NCBI RefSeq assembly: GCF_004804355.1
Contig: NZ_SRWZ01000001.1
Location: forward strand, 62,001 to 126,000
Direction: 5' to 3'
Source of the DNA: Cognatitamlana onchidii
GTDB lineage: Bacteria; Bacteroidota; Bacteroidia; Flavobacteriales; Flavobacteriaceae
DNA length: 64,000 bases
The position numbers and the translations under genes are program-made. The notes beneath the pieces are model-generated. The model was not told the DNA's origin and did no database searches. It worked only from the letters and a program-made list of their open reading frames with translations. Numbering within the stretch: position 1 is the first letter of the stretch; each line of letters begins with the position of its first letter. Below are positions 36,025-42,914 of this stretch, one piece after another.

Positions 36025-36037
36025 AATTAATCGACCA

Positions 36038-36781
36038 ATGATAAAATTTTTTCGAAAAATTAGGCAAAAGCTACTCGCTCAAAGTAAATTTAAAAGCTAT
36101 TTATTTTACGCAATTGGCGAGATCGTTCTTGTGGTTATTGGAATATTAATTGCTCTACAAATTAATAATTGGAATGAACACAATAAACTAGAAACAAAAA
36201 AACAAGAATACTTCTTTCAACTACTAGAAGACTTAAAAAAGGATAAAGAATTTTGTCATATAACAATTGAGAGGTTTAAAGAAAATAGAAGAGCATACAA
36301 AGATTACGTTCAGGAGTTTTACACCACTAAACTATCACCTGAAATGGTTTACAGCAAACTTTTAGCTTTAAGCAGACCATCTACTAATATAGTTTTCAAC
36401 CAAAGTACTATAGAAACACTTCAAAATAGTGGAGAAATTGCACTTATTCCTTCTAACTTAAGAAATAGATTAATAGATTTAAGACGCTCTCAAAATCGGA
36501 TTGTAAATAATTCAAGATTCAATAATAACGGAAAAAATAATATTTTACAGAAAACGTCTTTACTGATTGGAAATTTTGAGCTTGAAGGTAGAATTGAAAA
36601 GCAGCAAGAATTAAAATCATTTTTCAATTTAGATCATAATCGAAAAGAAATAATTTTGGGAATAGAAGCGATGCATGCCTGGAAAAGTTTTTCGGAAAAA
36701 ACCACTCTAACACAGTTAGAAGATTTGCTAAAGCAAATAGCCATTATTGAAGACCTAATAAATGAGAGCATAAAAAATTAG
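36038..36781 (+). CDS. DUF6090 family membrane protein
   Basis: 247 residues. The N-terminus (KFKSYLFYAIGEIVLVVIG then ILIALQINNWNE) is the hallmark of DUF6090, a large family in Flavobacteriia. One helix (about 25-43) and a long helical, charged body outside. Role unknown. It follows crcB by 13 bases, and may be in the same transcript. Confidence 0.85.
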   Translation: MIKFFRKIRQKLLAQSKFKSYLFYAIGEIVLVVIGILIALQINNWNEHNKLETKKQEYFFQLLEDLKKDKEFCHITIERFKENRRAYKDYVQEFYTTKLSPEMVYSKLLALSRPSTNIVFNQSTIETLQNSGEIALIPSNLRNRLIDLRRSQNRIVNNSRFNNNGKNNILQKTSLLIGNFELEGRIEKQQELKSFFNLDHNRKEIILGIEAMHAWKSFSEKTTLTQLEDLLKQIAIIEDLINESIKN

Positions 36782-36861
36782 CGAAACCAAAACTGCATTA
36801 TAAACCTATTAAAGTAAATTAGGGGCTAAAACAGTGATTTAAATGAAATAAATAGGAAAAA

Positions 36862-37482
36862 TTAGTGCTTCTTAAAAGCCTTTACCCCCGCCTCAATTCT
36901 TAATTTCAGATAATTTTCTCTTGGCACTATAGGACACGAGTACTTATCATTATAGGCGCAATATGGGTTGTAGGCTGAATTAAAATCTATTAACATGGTG
37001 TTTCCCTTTGGAATTCTGGCATCAATATAACGTCCACCGCCATAGCTATCCAGACCATTAGTTTCGTCTAAAAAAGGCAGAAACAAATAATCTTCGTAAC
37101 CTTCTTCATGCATTAAATTCTGATTTTGGTAAATGTTAAGCCGAAACTCCTGCTCCTTTAAGCGAAATGTTAACTCTCCATATTTTAAATACAGGGGTAA
37201 CCTATCTGTAGTTGTCTTCATTTCAAACGGTTGCTCCTCGGGTGTTCTTTTAAAATGTGCCTTTACAATATAGGTTGAATCAAACCTAAAAAAATCAAGT
37301 CCTTCAAAATGCTTCCTATCCTGCTTTTTAAGCGGTGAGGTGGTCACATCTTTATATTCAGCATTTATTTTACGTTGAAATTCTGTCTCGCCTCTTACAG
37401 GTCTTTTCTCTTGAGCGCAAGACATTAAAACCCCTAATATAATTATAGGAAGAATATAGGTTTTCTTTAGCATAAGCTTCAT
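36862..37482 (-). CDS. DUF1684 lipoprotein
   Basis: 206 residues. Lipoprotein signal with lipobox VLMSC, then DUF1684: FEGLDFFRFDSTY at the start and the invariant end DFNSAYNPYCAYN, YSCPIVPREN and IEAGVK. Enzymatic role unproved. Its ATG overlaps the TAA of the preceding lipoprotein gene (TAATG), giving translational coupling. A second ATG three codons in is also possible. Confidence 0.85.
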   Translation of the reverse strand: MKLMLKKTYILPIIILGVLMSCAQEKRPVRGETEFQRKINAEYKDVTTSPLKKQDRKHFEGLDFFRFDSTYIVKAHFKRTPEEQPFEMKTTTDRLPLYLKYGELTFRLKEQEFRLNIYQNQNLMHEEGYEDYLFLPFLDETNGLDSYGGGRYIDARIPKGNTMLIDFNSAYNPYCAYNDKYSCPIVPRENYLKLRIEAGVKAFKKH

Positions 37483-37988
37483 TAATTAAGATTCGAATTA
37501 TAAGATTTGAGGAGTGCATCACCTAAATTCTCCATGTCCCCTTCCTGAGATAAACTCCTTATTTTATTGCCATTAAAATCACCTTTTAAATATAATGCCG
37601 AAGTTACCTCTTTATCACTTTTAAAAATTAGAATATCAGATACCACCGTTCCTTTCTCTATAATTGAAATAATTTGAGTATGCTCTAAAGTATGCTTTCT
37701 AAAAACATCTGTATATCGGCGGTTAGTAACCCTATTCATTTCTTCTATTAAATCGGCTCGTTTTGATTCATTTGTCTCTTCAAATTTGATATACTTAAAA
37801 TCTGAAATATTTCCTATGGCCTTATCTATTTCGGGAGATACCGTTCCTATTAAAGTTTTTACAATTCTTGGAACCTGAAATGATGTCGTTCCAAGATCTG
37901 ATTTGTGATTATTATAAAAACTATTAAAACTTGGTCCGCACGACACCACCGTTAAAAAAAGGATAAAAACATATAAAATTCTCTTCAT
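37482..37988 (-). CDS. DUF4252-like lipoprotein
   Basis: 168 residues. Signal with lipobox VVSC, then a 140-residue alpha/beta domain resembling DUF4252 (ISDFKYIKFEE early, and VVSDILIFKSD late). Start is ATG 37988; the longer frame opens with TTG. First gene of a two-gene lipoprotein unit. It diverges from the MFS leader region, with about 80 bases between start and leader ATG. Confidence 0.65.
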   Translation of the reverse strand: MKRILYVFILFLTVVSCGPSFNSFYNNHKSDLGTTSFQVPRIVKTLIGTVSPEIDKAIGNISDFKYIKFEETNESKRADLIEEMNRVTNRRYTDVFRKHTLEHTQIISIIEKGTVVSDILIFKSDKEVTSALYLKGDFNGNKIRSLSQEGDMENLGDALLKSYNSNLN

Positions 37989-38036
37989 TATCAAATAAAT
38001 ATCTACTTCAAAAATACAACTTCAAAATATTTTGAC

Positions 38037-38044
38037 TAGCTTTG
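38037..38044 (+). promoter_or_regulatory. TAnnTTTG -7 box for the leader and MFS operon
   Basis: TAGCTTTG, perfect -7 box, 22 bases before the leader ATG at 38066; expected start near 38051. No TTTG at -33. Confidence 0.5.
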
Positions 38045-38065
38045 AACTTTCAAAAAGAAACAAAA

Positions 38066-38146
38066 ATGCGTCATAACGTCACAATTTATAAAAAACAATC
38101 GACCTCTTTAATGAGAAAGAGTCGGACTTGTCTTGTATTGTGTTGA
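38066..38146 (+). CDS. Putative 26-residue leader peptide
   Basis: An open frame starting MRHNVTIYKK and ending RKSRTCLVLC before TGA. A second ATG at 38111 gives an 11-residue version (MRKSRTCLVLC). It starts just after a -7 box, ends 27 bases before a terminator hairpin, and its SRTC codons are the very bases that can pair with the terminator's 5' arm. Two Cys codons occur in the last seven positions. A coding role is inferred from this geometry; there is no recognised family. Confidence 0.5.
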   Translation: MRHNVTIYKKQSTSLMRKSRTCLVLC

Positions 38147-38202
38147 TGTGAACTATTATATTACAATATCTTAAAGTCCGACCTAACCGTCGGACTTTTT
38201 TG
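38101..38202 (+). promoter_or_regulatory. Putative transcription attenuator ahead of the MFS operon
   Basis: Three mutually exclusive pairings are visible. P1: GAC-c-TCTTT (38101-38109) with AAAGAGTC (38116-38123). Antiterminator: GTCGGACTT (38121-38129) with AAGTCCGAC (38174-38182). Terminator: AAAGTCCGAC (38173-38182) with GTCGGACTTT (38189-38198), 6-base loop, then TTT TG TTTTT. Segments 38121-38129 and 38189-38197 are identical 9-mers. A ribosome on the leader ORF could decide which forms. The terminator alone is near certain; the switch is inferred. Confidence 0.6.
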
Positions 38203-38270
38203 TTTTTATCAGCACCTTGTTTTTTTAACTAAATCCCTTTTATGAGCAAAATCTTTTATTAAACAAACCA

Positions 38271-39494
38271 ATGAAAACGCTATTTAACAACTATCTTAAC
38301 ACCTTTAAAGGCCTCTCCAAAGAGGTATGGTGGCTTTCTCTAATTACATTAATTAATAGAGCAGGTACCATGGTCATTCCCTTTCTGTCCTTATATCTAA
38401 ATAAAAGTTTAAACTTTTCATTTAATGATATAGGCTGGGTAATGAGCGCCTTTGGTTTAGGGTCGGTTTTTGGTTCTTGGCTAGGCGGAAAACTAACGGA
38501 CATTATTGGCTATTATAAAGTCATGGTTTCTAGTTTATTGATAACAGGTGTACTTTTTATTACGCTTCAATTTTTATCGACATTCGAAACTTTCTGTATT
38601 GGTATTTTTCTTGTTATGCTGGTTGCAGACAGTTTTCGTCCTGCCATGTTTGTTGCTTTAAGTGCCTATAGTAGACCAGAAAATAAGACAAGATCTGTTA
38701 CATTAATAAGACTTGCCATAAATCTTGGGTTTTCAGCTGGTCCTGCTATTGGTGGTTTTATTATTACCATGTTAGGCTATGGCGGTTTGTTTTGGATTGA
38801 TGGTATTACTTGTATTGCTGCAACTATGGTTTTAATAAAGGTTTTAAACCCTAAAAAAACGAAAACTCTAGATGATGTAACCGTTAATCATCCTAAATCG
38901 GCCTATACAGACAAGGCTTTTTTAATATTTTTAGTTGCTATGGTGATATTCGGTATTGTATTTTTACAATACTTTTCGACTATGCCCTTATACTACAAAC
39001 ACGTTCATATGTTAAGTGAATTGAATATTGGTATTCTTATGGGTATGAATGGCTTTATAATCTTTGTTTTTGAAATGCCTTTAATTAAATGGTTAGAAAA
39101 CACAAATTTTACGAAAACGGGATTGATGCTTTTTGGTGGCATACTAACAGGACTAAGTTTTATCATTTTAAATATCACATCTTGGTCGGGTGTTTTAGTA
39201 ATAGGTATGCTTCTCATGACTTTTGGAGAAATGATTGCGTTCCCTTTTTCTAATGCTTTTGCCATGGATAGAGCAAAAAAAGGAAATCAAGGTGAATATA
39301 TGGCTTTGTACTCCATCGCGTTCTCTATGGCCCATATTTTTGGACACAATGCAGGAATGCGAATGGTGGACTCTATTGGTTTTAATAACACTTGGTATAT
39401 AATTACCCTACTTGCTGGACTTTGCGTATTTTTACTCTTCATTTTGAGTACGTATTTAAACTCAAAAAAGAAATTAAAAATTGCAAAGCTTTGA
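38271..39494 (+). CDS. MFS transporter
   Basis: 407 residues, about twelve membrane helices. The loop between helices 2 and 3 has GSWLGGKLTDIIG, a close match to the MFS A-motif GxLaDrxGrk. It looks like the drug-efflux branch, but the substrate cannot be read from sequence. It is preceded by the leader attenuator and its TGA overlaps the TTG start of the YpdA gene, so expression is probably linked to both. Confidence 0.88.
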   Translation: MKTLFNNYLNTFKGLSKEVWWLSLITLINRAGTMVIPFLSLYLNKSLNFSFNDIGWVMSAFGLGSVFGSWLGGKLTDIIGYYKVMVSSLLITGVLFITLQFLSTFETFCIGIFLVMLVADSFRPAMFVALSAYSRPENKTRSVTLIRLAINLGFSAGPAIGGFIITMLGYGGLFWIDGITCIAATMVLIKVLNPKKTKTLDDVTVNHPKSAYTDKAFLIFLVAMVIFGIVFLQYFSTMPLYYKHVHMLSELNIGILMGMNGFIIFVFEMPLIKWLENTNFTKTGLMLFGGILTGLSFIILNITSWSGVLVIGMLLMTFGEMIAFPFSNAFAMDRAKKGNQGEYMALYSIAFSMAHIFGHNAGMRMVDSIGFNNTWYIITLLAGLCVFLLFILSTYLNSKKKLKIAKL

Positions 39495-40459
39495 GTAAAG
39501 AATTAGATATTGTTATTGTAGGTGGTGGACCTATTGGCATTGCTTGCGCCTTAGAGTGTAAAAAAAGAAACTGGACATACGTGGTAATTGAAAAAGGAGC
39601 GCTAACCAACTCCTTATTCAACTACCCAAAAAACATGACCTTTTTCTCAACATCCGAAAAGCTTGAGATTGATGACATTCCTTTTATTAGTAATAACCCT
39701 AAACCAAACCGCGATGAAGCCTTAGAGTATTACAGGAGAGTTACAACAACAAACAACCTAAATATTCATTTGTATGAAGAGGTTACATCTATAAACAAGG
39801 AAAAATCCAAGTTTACTACCATTACAAGTAAAACTTCTTACCACTCAAAAAAGGTTATAATTTCTACAGGGTTTTATGACATACCAAAACTATTAGATGT
39901 TCCTGGAGAATCATTAGACAAAGTAAGCCATTATTATAAGGAAGCGCACCCATATACCTTACAAGATGTTATTGTGGTAGGAGCCAGTAATTCCGCGGTC
40001 GATGCAGCCTTAGAAATTTACAGAAAAGGCGGAAGGGTAACTATGGTAATAAGAGGCGAAGAAATTGGAGATCGCGTAAAATATTGGGTGAGACCAGACA
40101 TTATTAACCGCATTGAAGAAGGCAGTATAACAGCTTATTATAACGCTAATATAGTGTCTATTTCAGATCATGAGGCGACCATACGAACTCCGAACGGAGA
40201 AATTACGATTCCTAATGATTATGTTATTGCTTTAACCGGATATCTCCCGAACTTTAAGCTCTTGACAGATAACCATATTGAGCTTTCTAAAGATGATAAA
40301 ATGATTCCGAAATACCATTCAGAAACCATGGAATCTAATGTAAAAGGCTTGTATTTAGCAGGTGTTATTTGTGGAGGTAAGGAAACTCATAAATGGTTTA
40401 TAGAAAATTCGCGAATGCATGCTAAAAAAATAGCATTACATATAGAAAAGTCTTTATGA
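39491..40459 (+). CDS. YpdA family bacillithiol disulfide reductase
   Basis: 322 residues from TTG 39491, which overlaps the MFS stop (TTGA). FAD loop IVGGGPIGIACALE right at the start and NADPH loop VVGASNSAVDAALE near residue 165; no CxxC redox pair, as in YpdA. The longer frame back to 39392 lies within the MFS gene and has no FAD-type start. YpdA reduces bacillithiol disulfide with NADPH, so this points to a bacillithiol-using organism. Confidence 0.85.
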   Translation: MSKELDIVIVGGGPIGIACALECKKRNWTYVVIEKGALTNSLFNYPKNMTFFSTSEKLEIDDIPFISNNPKPNRDEALEYYRRVTTTNNLNIHLYEEVTSINKEKSKFTTITSKTSYHSKKVIISTGFYDIPKLLDVPGESLDKVSHYYKEAHPYTLQDVIVVGASNSAVDAALEIYRKGGRVTMVIRGEEIGDRVKYWVRPDIINRIEEGSITAYYNANIVSISDHEATIRTPNGEITIPNDYVIALTGYLPNFKLLTDNHIELSKDDKMIPKYHSETMESNVKGLYLAGVICGGKETHKWFIENSRMHAKKIALHIEKSL

Positions 40460-40460
40460 T

Positions 40461-40844
40461 ATGAATTTAAACCAAATTACTGTCCCTTCTTTAAACATTG
40501 AAAAGGCTACAGAATTTTACAAAAAATTAGGCCTACTATTAATTGTAGATGCACTGCCTAGATACGTTCGGTTTAAATGCCCAGATGGAGATAGTACGTT
40601 CTCGATTCATAAGGTAGATGATTTACAGAGTAATAATAATCTGCAAATCTACTTTGAAGACGATCAACTAGATCAAAAAGTAAAGGCGCTTCAAAAGAAA
40701 GGAATTCAGTTTACAGAATTACCTAATGATAAGCCATACTTATGGCGGGAGGCAAGATTAAAAGATCCCGATGGAAACCATTTAGTTTTATACCATGCCG
40801 GTGAGAATAGAAAGAACCCGCCTTGGCGCATTAAACAATCATGA
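40461..40844 (+). CDS. VOC family (glyoxalase/bleomycin-resistance-like) protein
   Basis: 127 residues, one base after the YpdA stop. Two beta-alpha-beta-beta-beta modules: TVPSLNIEKATEFYKKLGL at the start and ARLKDPDGNHLVLYHAGENR at the end, with the closing Glu-type metal position less clear. The metal ligands are not certain, so glyoxalase, thiol-transferase or binding protein are all possible. Co-transcription with MFS and YpdA suggests a role in detoxification. Confidence 0.82.
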   Translation: MNLNQITVPSLNIEKATEFYKKLGLLLIVDALPRYVRFKCPDGDSTFSIHKVDDLQSNNNLQIYFEDDQLDQKVKALQKKGIQFTELPNDKPYLWREARLKDPDGNHLVLYHAGENRKNPPWRIKQS

Positions 40845-41061
40845 AAAAATGAAAGATTATTTGCAACTCTAAATATTAGAAAACACTCTTTTTAGTGTGC
40901 AAAACACGTTAGGTCATAGCGAATCCTATAAGTTTACAGCGGCGTTTTACTTTTACAAATATGATTACTAAAATATATCTAGAAAACACTTACTGATGGA
41001 TTTGGCTATAAATTGTTATCTACATATATCCACTTTTTTATTTATACAACCAAACTAAAAT

Positions 41062-41505
41062 TTACTTCATTGGAATCACTTCTTTTTGTTTAACAACGCG
41101 AGACAACACTATTTGTGTTTTTGATTCACCATAAGAAATGAGTTGATCTATAAAGGTTTCCAAATGCTTTTGATTTTTTAAAACCACTTCCATAACAATG
41201 TTTTCATCGCCTGTTATTCGGTAACAATTTATAACCTCATCAAATGTTTTTACTTTTTCAAGAAAAGGCTTTAGCTTGCCCATAAAAGCTCTTAATGTAA
41301 TAATAGCTTTTAATTGGTAGCCTATTTCAAACGGCGATACAATGGTTTTGTAGCCTTCAATAATACCTAAATCCTCCATTTTTTTTATGCGCTCAGAAAC
41401 TGCCGGCGAACTTATACCTACTTGCCTACCAATTTCGGCATTTGAACTTCGTGCATTCTGTTGAAGACACTTTAAAATCTTGGCATTAATGGCATCGACT
41501 GTCAT
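41062..41505 (-). CDS. Lrp/AsnC family transcriptional regulator
   Basis: 147 residues. N-terminal winged helix with NAEIGRQVGISSPAVSERI (recognition helix) and the C-terminal RAM ligand domain (about 65-145) ending in KQKEVIPMK. Responds to amino acids in relatives. Divergent from the gene at 41630, with the perfect inverted repeat at 41556-41578 between them, which is probably its binding site. The downstream hairpin near 40884-40899 is only a weak terminator. Confidence 0.88.
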   Translation of the reverse strand: MTVDAINAKILKCLQQNARSSNAEIGRQVGISSPAVSERIKKMEDLGIIEGYKTIVSPFEIGYQLKAIITLRAFMGKLKPFLEKVKTFDEVINCYRITGDENIVMEVVLKNQKHLETFIDQLISYGESKTQIVLSRVVKQKEVIPMK

Positions 41506-41555
41506 TTTAAATAAATTTAACTATTATTAATTAATATTTAAATCAAAAATACAAT

Positions 41556-41578
41556 TTTACTTTCATAATTAAAGTAAA
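41556..41578. promoter_or_regulatory. Inverted repeat, probable Lrp/AsnC operator
   Basis: TTTACTTT (41556-41563), 7-base spacer, AAAGTAAA (41571-41578): perfect 8-bp arms centred between the regulator gene and the divergent gene, 17 bases upstream of the latter's -7 box. Confidence 0.55.
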
Positions 41579-41595
41579 GTTTCGTGAGTTGTTCC

Positions 41596-41603
41596 TAATT
41601 TTG
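41596..41603 (+). promoter_or_regulatory. TAnnTTTG -7 box for the gene at 41630
   Basis: TAATTTTG, 26 bases before ATG 41630; lies directly downstream of the inverted repeat, so a bound regulator would sit over the -33 region. Confidence 0.5.
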
Positions 41604-41629
41604 AGGAAATTGCTTAAAGAAATTAAAAG

Positions 41630-42025
41630 ATGGCTACTAATACCCCACTAAATCTATCGGAATTACCGATTTACCAAAAAGCCTTGGAGATTTTTGCGTT
41701 ATCTCAAAATATTTCTGTGTATTTGAATCATGATTTATCAAGCCTAAAACCTGATGGTTCAGAAGATAACAATATCTATTTTTCAGGTGATATTGTTCAA
41801 CAATCCGTTTCTTTAGTTCCAGAAATTGTAAATGCTGAATTAGAAAGGCATTCAGAAAGAAAACATAAACATATTGCCTCACTAAAAAAATTAACCAATC
41901 GACTTTATAAGAATTCTTATAGGCTAGAACGATCTAATAGCAATGGTAAAGATTTTTTACCAATTTTAAGAAGTGAGTTAAAAAAGTTTAAAAAGCTTCA
42001 GAATACTTGGATGTTGACGTTATAA
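41630..42025 (+). CDS. Hypothetical helical protein beside the Lrp regulator
   Basis: 131 residues, almost entirely helical and charged; begins with ELPIYQKALEIFALSQ and has a basic C-terminal half rich in Lys/Arg. The pattern recalls the four-helix-bundle family of the 23S intervening-sequence protein, but the match is weak and I assign no function. Divergent from Lrp/AsnC and probably its target. Ends 5 bases from the convergent lipoprotein gene. Confidence 0.6.
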   Translation: MATNTPLNLSELPIYQKALEIFALSQNISVYLNHDLSSLKPDGSEDNNIYFSGDIVQQSVSLVPEIVNAELERHSERKHKHIASLKKLTNRLYKNSYRLERSNSNGKDFLPILRSELKKFKKLQNTWMLTL

Positions 42026-42030
42026 TATTC

Positions 42031-42462
42031 TTATAGCTTTTCATACTTCTCACCACAAGCTTCTATACAAGTGTACCATAGTATTAACCCGCCATCTAAA
42101 GGGAAATCAAAGTAAATATTTCTTGAGCCAAACTCACAAGTATCTGGTTTTATAATACCATCATGATTCGCGTCATTCGAGCTATCACTCACAAGCTCAA
42201 ATGTACCAGTTTGCTCTGAGTTAGTATTCGTTGTCATATAACACATACTTCCATTAACTTTTACCTCACCATCACTAAAAAACTCGAGAACCTTATCACT
42301 TTTAACGGCACTAAACACGCCGCTACCATCACCTGGATCGGTTAATTGTGCCGTAAGCCTCCATCGACCTATTAATTCTCCATTTTTATCTGTTGATAGA
42401 TTGTTACCTGAAGAACAATTAACCAGTATAAAAGATAAGAAAACGATAATAATACGGTTCAT
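42031..42462 (-). CDS. Small lipoprotein, lipocalin-like
   Basis: 143 residues. Signal with lipobox LVNC, SSGNNLSTDK linker, then LIGRWRLTAQLTDPGDGSG, the start of lipocalin-like lipoproteins of Bacteroidota, and four cysteines in the beta-rich body. ATG 42462 chosen; ATG 42468 would add two residues. No functional motif. Confidence 0.65.
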   Translation of the reverse strand: MNRIIIVFLSFILVNCSSGNNLSTDKNGELIGRWRLTAQLTDPGDGSGVFSAVKSDKVLEFFSDGEVKVNGSMCYMTTNTNSEQTGTFELVSDSSNDANHDGIIKPDTCEFGSRNIYFDFPLDGGLILWYTCIEACGEKYEKL

Positions 42463-42592
42463 AGTCATGCAAAATTTGTATGCCAATAAGATACTTTATT
42501 CTGAGAATGGTTGCGCCAGATATGGACGAAAAACAAAAAAAACCCAAGTAAAGTTAATCTTGAGGTTCGTTTGCTATTAAGTTCTCCAAAGG

Positions 42593-42733
42593 TTAGTATA
42601 TATTCATTCTTTGTTTAAAGTTTATGGCACTGCCTTCCGATAAATAATACTTCTCAGACTTTACGGTGTAAACCAACCATTCCAAAAAATTATTGGACTG
42701 TCGTTTAAATTTGTATTTTAATGTAGCTTTCAT
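42593..42733 (-). CDS. Hypothetical 46-residue protein
   Basis: ATG 42733 to TAA. Begins MKATLKYKFKRQSNNFLEWL and ends NFKQRMNIY; basic, with aromatic residues and balanced composition. The rest of the 450-base intergenic stretch 42463-42914 shows nothing I can name. No promoter box is evident and no family is recognised, so it may be spurious or a remnant. Confidence 0.35.
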   Translation of the reverse strand: MKATLKYKFKRQSNNFLEWLVYTVKSEKYYLSEGSAINFKQRMNIY

Positions 42734-42914
42734 AGGTATAATGTTTTTTGGGTTAAACAATACTTAGTTATTAGCTTGATTAACATCAATTTACACCTAT
42801 TAATCTCATTTCATAAAAAACAACCTATTTATTGGATTAATTACTTATATCCACCTTTAAGATGAAAAAAAAAGCAAAAAACACGGGTCAAAACACCGCT
42901 ATTACACAATTCTT

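Noticed and set aside
38060-38085. Similarity between GTCATAACGTCACA in the MFS leader and GTCATAATGTCACA upstream of grpE, as a shared regulator site
   Set aside because: In the leader these bases are coding, spacing to promoters differs (downstream versus upstream), and two short matches are too few.
40884-40945. Hairpin and GC-richer segment (possible att or integron-like site) between VOC and Lrp genes
   Set aside because: GTTAGGT resembles one half of an attC core, but no matching RYYYAAC half, no integrase and no repeat elsewhere in the window were found.
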